Origin: Pseudomonas sp. MIACH
GTDB lineage: Bacteria; Pseudomonadota; Gammaproteobacteria; Pseudomonadales; Pseudomonadaceae
Assembly: GCF_001269925.1 (NCBI RefSeq)
Contig: NZ_LHVO01000064.1
Span: 62,001 to 126,000 of the forward strand
Direction of reading: 5' to 3'
Length of the DNA stretch: 64,000 bases
This document shows positions 1 through 9,004 of the stretch, in pieces. The first letter of the stretch is position 1. Each line of letters begins with the position of its first letter. The translations under genes and the position numbers were made by a program. The notes under the pieces are model-generated. The model saw only the letters and a list, made by a program, of their open reading frames with translations. It ran no database searches and was not told the DNA's origin.

Positions 1-321
1 CGCGAATTCTATGCCGACCGTGAGTACGATCTGACCGGCTCCATTGTGTTTACCCGCAACGTCCGTGCGCTGGATCCGGCCACGGTCGCGGCCCGCGTCC
101 TACGGGCGTGTCAGACGGGGCTGGTGCGTACCGTAGAAGGTGAAGACCTGTTTATTGAATTCGACTCCATCTGCCTGCACAGCGACACCCCTGGCGCCCT
201 GGAACTGGTGGAAGCCACCCGTGAAGCGTTGGACCAGGCGGGCATCGTGGTGACGAATGGGCTCTCTGTGGCGAGCGGGCTTGTTGTGGCGAGCGGGCTT
301 GCCCCGCGTTGGGGCGCGTAG
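1..321 (+). CDS. pxpA: 5-oxoprolinase subunit A, LamB/YcsF family (3' end only)
   Basis: The 3' part of the LamB/YcsF-family subunit of prokaryotic 5-oxoprolinase; the start lies outside the window. The reading frame is open from base 1 and carries the family's C-terminal block (ICLHSDTPGA near residues 57-66 of the fragment). PxpA acts with PxpB and PxpC, which follow directly, to open 5-oxoproline to glutamate with ATP. The last ~18 codons (268 onward) are read from a REP-type repeat that begins GTGGCGAGCGGGCTTG, so the tail is probably not native family sequence. The family call is firm because of the operon context. Confidence 0.88.
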   Translation, partial: REFYADREYDLTGSIVFTRNVRALDPATVAARVLRACQTGLVRTVEGEDLFIEFDSICLHSDTPGALELVEATREALDQAGIVVTNGLSVASGLVVASGLAPRWGA

Positions 322-408
322 CGGCCCTGAAATCAGGCGGCGGAGTTATACCTGACGTTTGTATTGGGGCCGCTACACGCCCCAACGCGGGGCAAGCCCG
401 CTCGCCAC
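268..408. repeat. Inverted REP pair, family B (GTGGCGAGCGGGCTTG type)
   Basis: A head unit at 268-285 is followed by a full unit at 286-327 and by its inverted copy at 366-408. The outer arms read GTGGCGAGCGGGCTTG and CAAGCCCGCTCGCCAC, so the RNA could fold into a long hairpin. The same structure occurs at 4150-4282. The left arm lies inside the pxpA reading frame and the right arm ends about 50 bases before pxpB. Confidence 0.9.
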
Positions 409-456
409 CTATCACTTTTTGCCTGCCTTTCTATAACGATTCCAAGAGGAACAGAC

Positions 457-1335
457 ATGGCTGAAACGTCCCCCATCCGCTACAGCTTCGGCGGTGATGA
501 ACACCTGTTTGCCGAAGTCAGCGAGAGCATGTCCCTGCAGGCTTTTTTCAAGGGCATGGCCGTGACCCGTGCCGTGGAGCGCCTGGCGCTGGAAGGCGTG
601 CTGGATGTGTGCCTGGCCAATGCGTCGTTCCAGATTCGCTTCGACCCCGATCGCATCGCCCCCCATGTGCTGCTCGACGCCGTGCAAAGCGCCGAAGCCC
701 AGGCCGTGGCCGAACGCACCTTGCACACACGCATCATCGAAATTCCGGTGCTCTACAACGACCCCTGGACCCATGAAACCCTGATGCGGTTTCGCGACCG
801 GCATCAAGACCCCAGCGCCACCGACCTGGAATACGCCGCGCGCATCAATGGCCTGGCCGATGTCGATGCGTTTATCGCCGCCCACAGTGGTGCGCCCTGG
901 TTTGTCTCGATGGTCGGCTTTGTCGCGGGCTTGCCGTTCATGTTCCAGATGGTCGAGCGCGAGCGGCAGTTGCAGGTGCCCAAGTACCTGCGCCCGCGCA
1001 CCGACACGCCGAAGCTGACCCTCGGCCATGGCGGTTGTTTCGGTTGCATCTACTCGGTGCGCGGCGCCGGCGGCTACCAGATGTTCGGCGTGACCCCGGC
1101 GCCGATCTACGACCCGGCGCAGCAGTTGGCCTACCTCAAGGCGCATATGGTGTTCTTCCGGCCGGGTGACATCGTGCAATTCAAACCCATCGACCGCGAC
1201 GCCTACGACCTGGCGGTTGCCGAGGTGGAGGCAGGACGTTTCGACCTGCGCATCCGTCCGGTGGAATTTTCCCTCGATGCGTTTCTCGCCGACCCCATCG
1301 GCTATCCGAAAACCCTGCAGGAGGCGCTGGCATGA
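457..1335 (+). CDS. pxpB: 5-oxoprolinase subunit B (KipI/PxpB carboxyltransferase domain 1)
   Basis: 292 residues, the usual size of the KipI/PxpB subunit. A glycine-rich stretch (HGGCFGCIYSVRGAGG) is followed by QMFGVTP and PIYDP, typical of the carboxyltransferase subunit-1 fold. With PxpA and PxpC it cleaves 5-oxoproline to glutamate in the cytoplasm. The ATG at 457 is chosen because AAGAGGA lies 6 bases upstream at 444-450; an ATG at 364 in the same frame would start inside the repeat arm and is unlikely. The 3' end overlaps pxpC in an ATGA, indicating translational coupling. Confidence 0.93.
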   Translation: MAETSPIRYSFGGDEHLFAEVSESMSLQAFFKGMAVTRAVERLALEGVLDVCLANASFQIRFDPDRIAPHVLLDAVQSAEAQAVAERTLHTRIIEIPVLYNDPWTHETLMRFRDRHQDPSATDLEYAARINGLADVDAFIAAHSGAPWFVSMVGFVAGLPFMFQMVERERQLQVPKYLRPRTDTPKLTLGHGGCFGCIYSVRGAGGYQMFGVTPAPIYDPAQQLAYLKAHMVFFRPGDIVQFKPIDRDAYDLAVAEVEAGRFDLRIRPVEFSLDAFLADPIGYPKTLQEALA

Positions 1336-2306
1336 TCAAGGTTCTCAAACCCGGCCTCGCCACCTCTGTGCAGGACCTGGGCCGCGAAGGCTATTACCAC
1401 CTGGGCATTCCGCCATCGGGTGCATTGGACCAATACGCCTTGAGTGCAGCCAACCATCTGGTGGGCAACCCGGTGGGCGCAGCCGGCCTGGAATGCACCT
1501 TGATCGGGCCGGAACTGGAGTTTCAACGAGACGCTTTGGTCGCGCTCAGCGGTGCGTTGATGTCGCCGCGCCTGGACGGTGAAGTGGTGCATCAGGACAC
1601 CGCGTTCCAGGTGCGTGCCGGGCAAGTGCTGCGTTTCGAATTTCCCAAGGCCGGTGCCCGCACTTACCTCGCCGTCGCCGGTGGCATTGACGTGCCGTTG
1701 GTGCTCGGCAGCCGTTCCACTTACACCCTCGGAGCACTCGGAGGTTTCCACGGGCGACGCTTGCAGGAGGGCGATGAATTGCCCATCGGCGACGCCAGCG
1801 GTCTCGGGCGTGCGGGCAACAGTTTGCCGATGGCGTTGCGCCGCTCGGTGGGCGGCGATGTCACATTGCGCGTGGTGCCGGGACTGTATTACGAGCGATT
1901 GACGGCGGGCGCCAAGAGCAGCTTTTTTGCCGAACCGTGGACGGTCGGCTCCGAGGCGGACCGCATCGGCTATCGCTTCAAGGGCGGCAGTGCGCTGAGC
2001 TTTCAACCGCGTGAGCAGCCGTTCGGCGCGGGGTCGGATCCGTCGAATATCGTCGACAGTTGCTACCCGATTGGCTCGATCCAGGTACCGGCGGGGCTGG
2101 AGCCGATTGTGCTGCACCGGGACGCGGTGTCGGGCGGTGGCTACGCGATGATTGGCACGGTGATCAGTGCCGACCTGGACTTGATCGGGCAGATGCAGCC
2201 GAACCAGCGGGCGGGGTTTGTGGCGGTGACGTTGGAAGAGGCGTTGGAGGCGCGGCGGGTGTACAAGAAACGGCTCAAGGCCATGGCGGGACTCTTCAAC
2301 CACTGA
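1332..2306 (+). CDS. pxpC: 5-oxoprolinase subunit C (KipA/PxpC, biotin-dependent carboxyltransferase family)
   Basis: 324 residues starting in the ATGA overlap with pxpB. The N-terminus (LKPGLATSVQDLGR, then HLGIPPSGALDQYAL) is the diagnostic opening of the KipA/PxpC family, and LAVAGGIDVPLVLGSRSTY follows near residues 115-135. The last gene of the oxoprolinase unit; it completes the enzyme that recycles 5-oxoproline. No membrane segment is seen. A compact REP hairpin lies 15-50 bases after the stop and may end the transcript. Confidence 0.93.
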   Translation: MIKVLKPGLATSVQDLGREGYYHLGIPPSGALDQYALSAANHLVGNPVGAAGLECTLIGPELEFQRDALVALSGALMSPRLDGEVVHQDTAFQVRAGQVLRFEFPKAGARTYLAVAGGIDVPLVLGSRSTYTLGALGGFHGRRLQEGDELPIGDASGLGRAGNSLPMALRRSVGGDVTLRVVPGLYYERLTAGAKSSFFAEPWTVGSEADRIGYRFKGGSALSFQPREQPFGAGSDPSNIVDSCYPIGSIQVPAGLEPIVLHRDAVSGGGYAMIGTVISADLDLIGQMQPNQRAGFVAVTLEEALEARRVYKKRLKAMAGLFNH

Positions 2307-2320
2307 CACGACACACATCC

Positions 2321-2355
2321 AAATGTAGGAGGGAGCAAGCCCCCTCCCACATTTT
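2321..2355. repeat. Single REP hairpin (family A half-unit), possible shared terminator
   Basis: A short palindrome with arms AAATGTAGGAGGG and CCTCCCACATTT around AGCAAGCCCC. It lies between the convergent pxpC and pitA ends and has an A/T run on both sides, so it may end transcription from both directions. Its arms match the outer part of the ~88-base family A elements seen at 37.3, 41.0, 43.9 and 60.7 kb. Confidence 0.7.
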
Positions 2356-2369
2356 CAATCTGGGGTGTG

Positions 2370-3986
2370 TCAGAACAGTTTGGTGAACAGCCAGTACAGG
2401 CTACCGGATAACAGAATCGCCGCCGGCAAGGTGAGCACCCACGCCATCAGCAAATTGCGGATCGTCCGCATCTGCAACCCACCCCCATTGGCCACCATGG
2501 TCCCCGCCACACCGGACGACAACACATGGGTGGTCGACACCGGCAGCCCGAACATATCCGCTGCGCCAATGGTCAGCATGGCCACGGTCTCGGCCGAGGC
2601 GCCTTGGGCGTAAGTCAGGTGGGTCTTGCCGATCTTCTCGCCCACGGTGACCACGATGCGCTTCCAACCGACCATGGTGCCCAGCCCCAGTGCGATGGCC
2701 ACGGCGATCTTCACCCACAGCGGGATAAACCGTGTGGCATTGTCGATCTGTTGCTTGAACAGTTGCAGCTTGTCTTGGGTGTCGGCGTCGAAATTACCAA
2801 CCTTGCCTTTGTCCATCAGGCGGATGGTTTCGCTGCTCAGGTACATGTCGTTACGCACGTTGCCCACGGCTTCGGCGGGGACTTTGGCCAGGGAGCCGTA
2901 GCCTTTGACTTCTTCGCCGATCTGGCCGGCGAGGGCGGCGAGGGCCGGGACCAATTCGGGCGTGGCTTCCTTGGTGCGCACGTAGGTCGAGAGAACCGGC
3001 CGTGGGTCGCCCGTCAACGCTTGCGGCGCCGTTTTCATCAGTGCCACCTGGGTCACTTCGGCGACGGCGGCGAACTGCAACGATTGCTCGGCCGGCATGG
3101 TGCGGTTCAGCGCGTAGGCCATCGGCAAGGTACCGACCAGGATCAGCATGATCAGGCCCATACCTTTTTGCCCATCGTTGGAACCGTGGGCGAAGGACAC
3201 GCCGGTGCACGTGAGGATCAGCATGCCGCGGATCCACCACGGCGGCGGGGTGTCGCCTTTGGGCGCCTTGTACAACGCGCGGTTTTTCACAAAGGCGCGC
3301 AGGGCCAGCAACAGCAAGGCGGCGAAGGCGAAGCCGATCAGCGGCGAGAGCAGCAGGGCATAACCGATCTTGATCGCCTGGCTCCAGTCCACACCGCTGG
3401 TGCCGTCACGGCCGTGCATCAAGGCATTGACCACGCCGACGCCGATGATCGAACCGATCAGGGTGTGGGACGAAGAGGCCGGCAACCCCAGCCACCAGGT
3501 GCCGAGGTTCCACAGGATCGCGGCGATCAGCAACGCGAAGATCATCGCGAAGCCGGCCGATGAACCCACCTGCAAAATCAACTCCACCGGCAGCAAGGCA
3601 ATGATGCCGAACGCCACCGCGCCGCTGGACAGCAGCACACCGAGGAAATTGAAAAAGCCCGACCACACCACCGCAAACTGCGGCGGCAGCGAGTTGGTGT
3701 AGATCACCGTCGCGACGGCGTTGGCGGTGTCGTGGAAGCCGTTGACGAACTCGAAACCCAGGGCGATCAACAGCGCCACACCCAGCAGCAGGAAAGGGGT
3801 CCACGTGGTGAGCTGGGCGCCCATTTCGTGCATGTCGTGCATGAGGCTGTAGGCGGTAAACAACAGGCCCATGGCGAGTACGGCGAAGAAAACGATCACT
3901 GTCACCAGGCCGGGTTTCTTGTCCAGGCGCGGTCTTGAATCGACGGAGGATGAGTGCGTGGAGGCAGTCAGGGAAGGGGTGGCCAT
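2370..3986 (-). CDS. pitA: Inorganic phosphate transporter, PitA/PiT family
   Basis: 538 residues and strongly hydrophobic, with about ten membrane helices split by a soluble central loop (about residues 300-420). Both PiT signature regions are present: GFEFVNGFHDTANAVATVIYT near residues 57-77 (key GFHDTANA) and DMFGLPVSTTHVLSS near 480-495. PiT proteins take up phosphate with divalent metal by proton symport in the inner membrane. N-terminal tail of about 25 residues before helix 1. No PhoB box was recognised, as expected for low-affinity constitutive uptake. It faces pxpC tail to tail. Confidence 0.93.
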   Translation of the reverse strand: MATPSLTASTHSSSVDSRPRLDKKPGLVTVIVFFAVLAMGLLFTAYSLMHDMHEMGAQLTTWTPFLLLGVALLIALGFEFVNGFHDTANAVATVIYTNSLPPQFAVVWSGFFNFLGVLLSSGAVAFGIIALLPVELILQVGSSAGFAMIFALLIAAILWNLGTWWLGLPASSSHTLIGSIIGVGVVNALMHGRDGTSGVDWSQAIKIGYALLLSPLIGFAFAALLLLALRAFVKNRALYKAPKGDTPPPWWIRGMLILTCTGVSFAHGSNDGQKGMGLIMLILVGTLPMAYALNRTMPAEQSLQFAAVAEVTQVALMKTAPQALTGDPRPVLSTYVRTKEATPELVPALAALAGQIGEEVKGYGSLAKVPAEAVGNVRNDMYLSSETIRLMDKGKVGNFDADTQDKLQLFKQQIDNATRFIPLWVKIAVAIALGLGTMVGWKRIVVTVGEKIGKTHLTYAQGASAETVAMLTIGAADMFGLPVSTTHVLSSGVAGTMVANGGGLQMRTIRNLLMAWVLTLPAAILLSGSLYWLFTKLF

Positions 3987-4149
3987 GCCGGGGCATCCGT
4001 GTGGGGAGGATGCCGTTCATATTCGTTGCAGAATGTTACAGCGATGCTGCCACAAGTCATTGTTTAGGTAATTGGATCTGCCACTGGTCTATAAAGCGCT
4101 GGGGAGACCAAGGGGCTACACAACTTTTCAGACCCAGGCACATCTCCTT

Positions 4150-4282
4150 GTGGCGAGCGGGCTTGTCCCGCGTTGGGCTGCGTAGCAGCCCCTGTCAAGA
4201 GGAACGCGGTGTATCAGACACTCTGTAGAGGCTGGTTTTGGGGCTGCTTCGCAGCCCAACGCGGGACAAGCCCGCTCGCCAC
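4150..4282. repeat. Inverted REP pair, family B, second copy
   Basis: Arms at 4150-4192 and 4240-4282 are near-perfect inverted copies of each other, beginning GTGGCGAGCGGGCTTG and ending CAAGCCCGCTCGCCAC. Each arm also holds a smaller palindrome (GGGCTGC/GCAGCCC). It lies between the pitA start and the end of the CorA-type gene and closely matches the copy at 268-408. Confidence 0.92.
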
Positions 4283-4327
4283 AACAGCGCTGTCTGCCGG
4301 GCTATCGGGGGCAAGCTCCTTCCCATT

Positions 4328-5347
4328 TCAATTTGAAAACTTGCGAAACGCCCAGCGCCCGGCGATCAGCGTGAAGGTCGCGACCAACGCCACCAGGATC
4401 CAGAATCCTTCCGGATCCTGTGAAAGCGGTACACCGCCCACGTTCATGCCGAAAAAACCGGCGATGATGTTGATCGGCAATGCCAACACCGTCACCACGG
4501 TAAGGGTGAACAGCGTGCGGCTGCTTTGCTCGTTGAGGTTGGCGGCGATCTCTTCCTGCAGCAGCTTGATCCGTTCGCCCAGCGCAGTCAGGTCGTTGAT
4601 GATCAGCGCAAACTCCTCGGTGGATTTGCGCAACTCCTTCACGTCCTCCTTTTGCAGCCATTGCGGCGGGCGGTTGAGCAGACGCAGCAGCGAGCCCGGC
4701 TCCAGCGCGAGCAGGCGTTGCAGGCGCACCAGCACCCGGCGCGCCGCACCCAGTTCCGCGCGGTTGGTGGACAGGCGCGAGGACAGCAACTGGTCTTCGA
4801 TATGGTCGACGCTGATGCTGGTCTTGCGCACGATCTGCGTCAGCACTTCACCCTGGTCGCGCAGCAGGTGCACCAGCAGTTCCAGCGGTGAGCGAAAGCG
4901 CTCGCCGGCCTTCACCGACGAGCGCAACTTGTCCACCGAGTGCAGGGGTTGCAGGCGTGCGCTGATCAACAGCCGGCTGCGGGCGCACACCCACAGCGTG
5001 GAAATGTCCGACGAAACCATGCTGCTGAAGTTGAACACCACGTCGTTGACCACCGCCAGCAAGGCGGAGTCGACGTGTTCGATACGCGTGGAGCGTGAAC
5101 CTTCGTGCAAGGCCTCGAAGAATTCTTCGGGCAAATCCAGGTTTGCCTGCATCCAGCGCTCGCACGCCGCGTGCGCCAGGTTCAGGTGCAGCCACAGGAA
5201 CTCTTCCGGATCGGCGGGTTGCTGCAAGGCCTGGAGCGCGGTGGCCGAATCAATCTGTTCACCCTTTTCACCGGGGCGAAAACGAAAACCGTAGAGCAAG
5301 CCAAACAGATCGGAATCCTGGTGGCTGTGGTCAATGCTGTGGTTCAT
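4328..5347 (-). CDS. zntB: CorA-family divalent cation transporter, ZntB-like
   Basis: 339 residues with the family plan: a long soluble, helix-rich N-terminal domain, then two C-terminal membrane helices. The first is followed by GMNVGGVP near residue 305, the CorA/ZntB pore motif. Overall length and the GGVP extension resemble ZntB (zinc) more than CorA (magnesium), but the transported ion cannot be decided from sequence. It is expected to form a pentameric inner-membrane channel or symporter. Single gene, divergent from the chemoreceptor region downstream. Confidence 0.85.
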   Translation of the reverse strand: MNHSIDHSHQDSDLFGLLYGFRFRPGEKGEQIDSATALQALQQPADPEEFLWLHLNLAHAACERWMQANLDLPEEFFEALHEGSRSTRIEHVDSALLAVVNDVVFNFSSMVSSDISTLWVCARSRLLISARLQPLHSVDKLRSSVKAGERFRSPLELLVHLLRDQGEVLTQIVRKTSISVDHIEDQLLSSRLSTNRAELGAARRVLVRLQRLLALEPGSLLRLLNRPPQWLQKEDVKELRKSTEEFALIINDLTALGERIKLLQEEIAANLNEQSSRTLFTLTVVTVLALPINIIAGFFGMNVGGVPLSQDPEGFWILVALVATFTLIAGRWAFRKFSN

Positions 5348-5486
5348 GGAGGCTCGCAGAGAAAAGGCCTGTAGGACGTTTCACAGGTCGCGTGGCGAAT
5401 CATTACAGGGATATTTGACATTTTTATGACGGCTTTGAATTTATTTCTGTTGAGTGACATTTTATTGACCGCCCATCAGGAATCGC

Positions 5487-5513
5487 TCAAGAAGGCTCCA
5501 GCACGGCCGATTC
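5487..5513 (+). promoter_or_regulatory. Possible FliA (sigma-28) promoter of the chemoreceptor
   Basis: TCAAGAAG, an 11-base spacer and GCCGATTC resemble the FliA consensus TAAAGTTT-N11-GCCGATAA. The -10 half and the spacing are good, the -35 half is weak. It lies about 95 bases before the chemoreceptor ATG, where a chemotaxis promoter would be expected. Confidence 0.4.
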
Positions 5514-5607
5514 AGGCCATAAGCACCGCTGTGGACGGGTGGTGCCTCTGACGACAGGGAAGTCATGGCGTGCTAGCACCCTTTCCCCTGTTTCGAGGTT
5601 TCCCCCG

Positions 5608-7236
5608 ATGAATGTTTTGCGAACCTCCCTGCGGGCACAGATCCTGTCGCTGCTCGGTGGCAGCCTGCTGGCGATGCTGTTGATCGCCCTGGCGTGTTTC
5701 AACTTTCTCTCCAACGGTGTGCAGAGTTACCGCAGTTTGCTCGAAGGGCCGTTGCTCACCTCCCAACTGATCGATGAAGCCAACCTGTAATTCAAGGTGC
5801 AGGTCCAGGAATGGAAAAACGTGCTGTTGCGCGGCAAACAGCCTCAGGACATGGAGAAATACTGGGGCCAGTTCCAGGACCGCCAACGTGATGTCCAAGG
5901 CATCCTCACGCGCTTGGTCAGCCAGACCCGCAGCGACGCAACCTTGAGCCAACGCATCGAAACCTTGCGTCAGGAACACCAGCAACTGGGTGTCGCTTAC
6001 CAGCGCGGGCGTGATGCCTACGTGGCGGCGGGTGCAGATCCTACGGCGGGCGACACGGCCGTGAAGGGTGTGGACCGCGCCGCCAGCGAGCAGATGAGCG
6101 CTCTCGTCAGCGACCTGCGCGAACAAGGCGCACAAAAGTCACTGGCCATCAGCGCCTATGCTGAGCGCACGGTGATGGTGGGCCTGGCAATCATGCTGCT
6201 GTCGGGTGCCTTGATCGGCCTGTTCAGCCTGTGGCTGATCAACCGCAACCTGATTCTGCCGATCCGTGGCCTGATCGACTATGTCACCCAACTGAGCCAT
6301 GGTCGTTTTGCCCAGCGCGTCACCAGCAAGCGCCAGGATGAATTGGGCCAATTGGCGGCTGCCGCCAATATCCTGCGCGACTTCCTCGCCGAGACCTTCA
6401 GTCGCTTGCAACGCAGCGCCACCGATCTGGTCAGCGCCAGCGGCGAGTTGAACTCGATTGCCGGGCTGATGGCCACTGGCACTCACGAGCAATTCAACCG
6501 CACCGACCAGGTAGCCACGGCCATGACCGAAATGTCGGCCACCGCCCAGGAAGTCGCCCGTCACGCCGCCAGTGCCTCGCGCGCTGCCGATGACGCTGAC
6601 CAGTCGGCCCGCGAGGGCGGTGAAGTGATGAAGGTCACCATCGCCACCATCGGCCAGATGCGCACGGAAATCCTCAACACCGGCACCATCATCCGGCGCC
6701 TGGAAACCGACAGCGTGCGTATCGGCAAAGTGTTGGAAGTGATTCGCGGGATCGCCGAGCAAACCAACCTGCTGGCGCTGAACGCCGCGATCGAGGCGGC
6801 CCGTGCAGGCGAGGCGGGGCGCGGTTTTGCGGTGGTCGCCGATGAAGTCCGCAGCCTGGCGCAACGCACGGCGGCGTCGATCATCGAGATCAACCAGATT
6901 ATCCATGCCGTGCAGACCGGTGCGATCGATGCCGCCGAGGCGATCGTCAGCGGCCAGTCGTGCAGCGATGACAGTGTGGAAAAAGTCAGCCAGGCCGGCG
7001 CCATGCTCGATCACATCACCCAGGCAGTGGAAGCGATCCGCGACATGAACCGCCAGATCGCCACGGCGGCCGAGGAACAGACGTCGGTGGCTGAGGATAT
7101 TTCGCGCAATATCACCCAGATCACTACCGTGGCCACGGCCAACCTCGACAATGTGCAGCGCACCGAAGCGGCGAGCCACAACCTGCGTAGCTTGTCCGGC
7201 GAGTTGAATGAGGTGACCGCGCGCCTGAGCGCCTGA
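5608..7236 (+). pseudogene. Methyl-accepting chemotaxis protein interrupted by an in-frame stop
   Basis: An ATG at 5608 opens a receptor N-terminus (helix 1 near residues 11-34, then periplasmic sequence), but codon 61 is TAA (5788-5790). The same frame continues at once with FKVQVQEWKNVLLRGK and runs to 7236, giving 542 codons in all. The second part keeps the periplasmic domain, helix 2 (about residues 190-213), a HAMP region and the signalling hairpin with QTNLLALNAAIEAARAGE. A GTG at 5797 could restart translation but would lack helix 1 and a good ribosome site. One base change (for example AAA to TAA) explains the damage; a sequencing error is the alternative. Ends flush against the histidine kinase stop. 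Confidence 0.85.
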
Positions 7237-8409
7237 TCAGCCGGTGGGCAGGCTGAACGTGAACACCGTGCCGTGCTCGGCGCTGGTGGACACGTTGAGT
7301 TCACCGCCATGGGCCTCGGCAATCTGCTTGACGATATACAACCCCAGGCCCAGGCCGGCCTGGGGCGTGTTCGTCGCCGGGCGTGAGTAAGGCTCGAACA
7401 GACGGGGCAGGGCTTGCGCGTTGATCTGCCCGGGGTTTTTCACCGACAGATGGAAACGGTCTTGCTCGACCTGCGCATGCACCTCCACGGGGCCGTCATG
7501 GTTGCCATGGTGGATGGCATTGGCGACCAGATTGGAGAGCAACTGCGCCAGGCGGTCACGGTCACCACGCACCCCTTGCAGGTCGCCGATATCTGCGCGG
7601 ATGACCCGCTGCGGATGCACGCTCTGCACCTCCGACACCACATGCTGCAATGCCGCCTGCAAACCCTGGCAATCGCCGATGTTCAGCGGGATGCCGGTGC
7701 CCATGCGGCCCCTGGCGAAATCCAGCACGTCTTCCACCAACTGCGCAGCGCGCCGGCCGCTGGTGAGGATATGCCGCACGAGGGTGTCGGTGGCCGGGTC
7801 CGGGTGCTTGCGCAGCAGCCGTTCGGCAGCGACGTTAATTGCAAACAGCGGGTTGCGCAGGTCATGGCCGAGCACGGCGATAAATTGCTCGCGCAGTTCG
7901 GCGGTGCCGCGTTCTTCCTGCAATTGCGCCTGGGTGTGCTGCGCGGCTTCTTCGGCTTCGATCTGCAACGACAGCACGCGGGCGAACGACTCCATGGTCG
8001 ACTGGATCGTACTGCTGCGCAGCACGGCGGGGTTGGGGTCCAAGGCGCAGATCGTGCCGAAAAAGCGCCCGTCGGTGCGGAACACCGGCACCGAAATATA
8101 GCTTTCGAAGTGATACAGGCGCGGCGTGTGGTGGTCGTGGTAGAGCGGGTCTTCGCTGGCCTTGTCGATCACCACGGACACATGGGAACCGCGAATCTCG
8201 TGGCAGATCGTGGTGGTCAGGTCCAGCTCGCCACCGACGCCGAGGCCGAAGTCCAGTTGGTCGAGCACGGCACAGGCGGTCCAGGTGTCGTCGGTCACCC
8301 GCGCCACCGCGGCGAAGCGCAGGCCGGTCATGTCGCTGATGACCTGGAGCATCGCGGGTACGGCACTGATTCGGCCAATAGTGGCGATGTCGGCGGCTTT
8401 TTGCCCCAT
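7237..8409 (-). CDS. GAF-domain sensor histidine kinase
   Basis: 390 residues. An N-terminal GAF domain (about 15-165, with SVPVFRTDGRFFGTICALD) is followed by HisKA with VLGHDLRNPLF near residue 185 (phospho-acceptor His) and a HATPase_c domain with NLVANAIHHG (N box) and GLGLGLYIVK (G2 box). No membrane segment is seen, so it should be cytoplasmic. No response regulator lies beside it, so it is an orphan. Its stop codon touches the stop of the convergent broken chemoreceptor with no gap, so the two transcripts must overlap. The ligand of the GAF domain is unknown. Confidence 0.9.
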   Translation of the reverse strand: MGQKAADIATIGRISAVPAMLQVISDMTGLRFAAVARVTDDTWTACAVLDQLDFGLGVGGELDLTTTICHEIRGSHVSVVIDKASEDPLYHDHHTPRLYHFESYISVPVFRTDGRFFGTICALDPNPAVLRSSTIQSTMESFARVLSLQIEAEEAAQHTQAQLQEERGTAELREQFIAVLGHDLRNPLFAINVAAERLLRKHPDPATDTLVRHILTSGRRAAQLVEDVLDFARGRMGTGIPLNIGDCQGLQAALQHVVSEVQSVHPQRVIRADIGDLQGVRGDRDRLAQLLSNLVANAIHHGNHDGPVEVHAQVEQDRFHLSVKNPGQINAQALPRLFEPYSRPATNTPQAGLGLGLYIVKQIAEAHGGELNVSTSAEHGTVFTFSLPTG

Positions 8410-8548
8410 GCAGCAGTCTCGGCAAGTGGTGAGCGGGAAGGAGGCTCAGTTCAATGCCTGGGATTTTAGCGACCTTGTGTGATGTAGGTGTAATTTCATG
8501 CGGTAAATTAAGTTTTTTCCTATGCGTGGTGAGCGAGCGCGCATAAAA

Positions 8549-8578
8549 AAACCGCGCCACCCGGAGGTGGCGCGGTTT
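8549..8578 (-). terminator. Rho-independent terminator of the PepSY gene
   Basis: A perfect 13-bp stem (AAACCGCGCCACC / GGTGGCGCGGTTT) with a 4-base loop. On the minus strand it is followed by a run of T, placing it about 20 bases after the stop of the PepSY gene. Confidence 0.9.
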
Positions 8579-8595
8579 CAGGTGACGGGGGTCAC

Positions 8596-8904
8596 TCAGG
8601 TGTCGAGTTTGTCTTCCAGTACGGCGCCAGTTTTGGCGTCGAGTTTGACTTCAAACTTCTTGCCGGCGGTGTCGGTCAGCTCGACTTCGTAGACCAGTAC
8701 GCCGCTGTTGTTGTGGTCCAGTTCGGTGTCGTTGATCGTGGCACCGGCGTGCTTGGCCACGGCAGCGGCGTTGAGCTTGTCGAAAGGCATCACCGCGCCG
8801 GACTTGAGCAGGCCTTCGATGTGGTCCGGGCGAACATCAGCCTGGGCCAGGCCGGCGGTCAGGGTCAGGGCGGTGGCAGCGAACAGGGCAGTCAGGGTTT
8901 TCAT
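8596..8904 (-). CDS. PepSY domain-containing periplasmic protein
   Basis: 102 residues. A clear signal peptide (MKTLTALFAATALTLTAGLAQA, cleavage near residue 22) is followed by one PepSY-type domain ending in VYEVELTDTAGKKFEVKLDAKTG. Proteins of this size are abundant in Pseudomonas; PepSY domains are thought to modulate proteases or bind partners in the periplasm, but no specific role is known here. A strong terminator follows. Single gene. Confidence 0.85.
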   Translation of the reverse strand: MKTLTALFAATALTLTAGLAQADVRPDHIEGLLKSGAVMPFDKLNAAAVAKHAGATINDTELDHNNSGVLVYEVELTDTAGKKFEVKLDAKTGAVLEDKLDT

Positions 8905-9004
8905 AGTGTGTGTCCTTTTTCGGTGAGCTGTTTAAGTGGCGCCAGATTAACCGGCGCAACTTAATTCATCCTTAATGGCGCACTGACACCAATGCCCGAG
9001 GCTC

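Noticed and set aside
412..1179. Long minus-strand open frame opposite pxpB
   Set aside because: It mirrors the GC-rich coding frame of pxpB, has low-complexity His/Gly composition and no family match or ribosome site.
2526..3563. Plus-strand frame opposite pitA
   Set aside because: Gln/His/Gly-rich, no recognisable domain, lies wholly within pitA.
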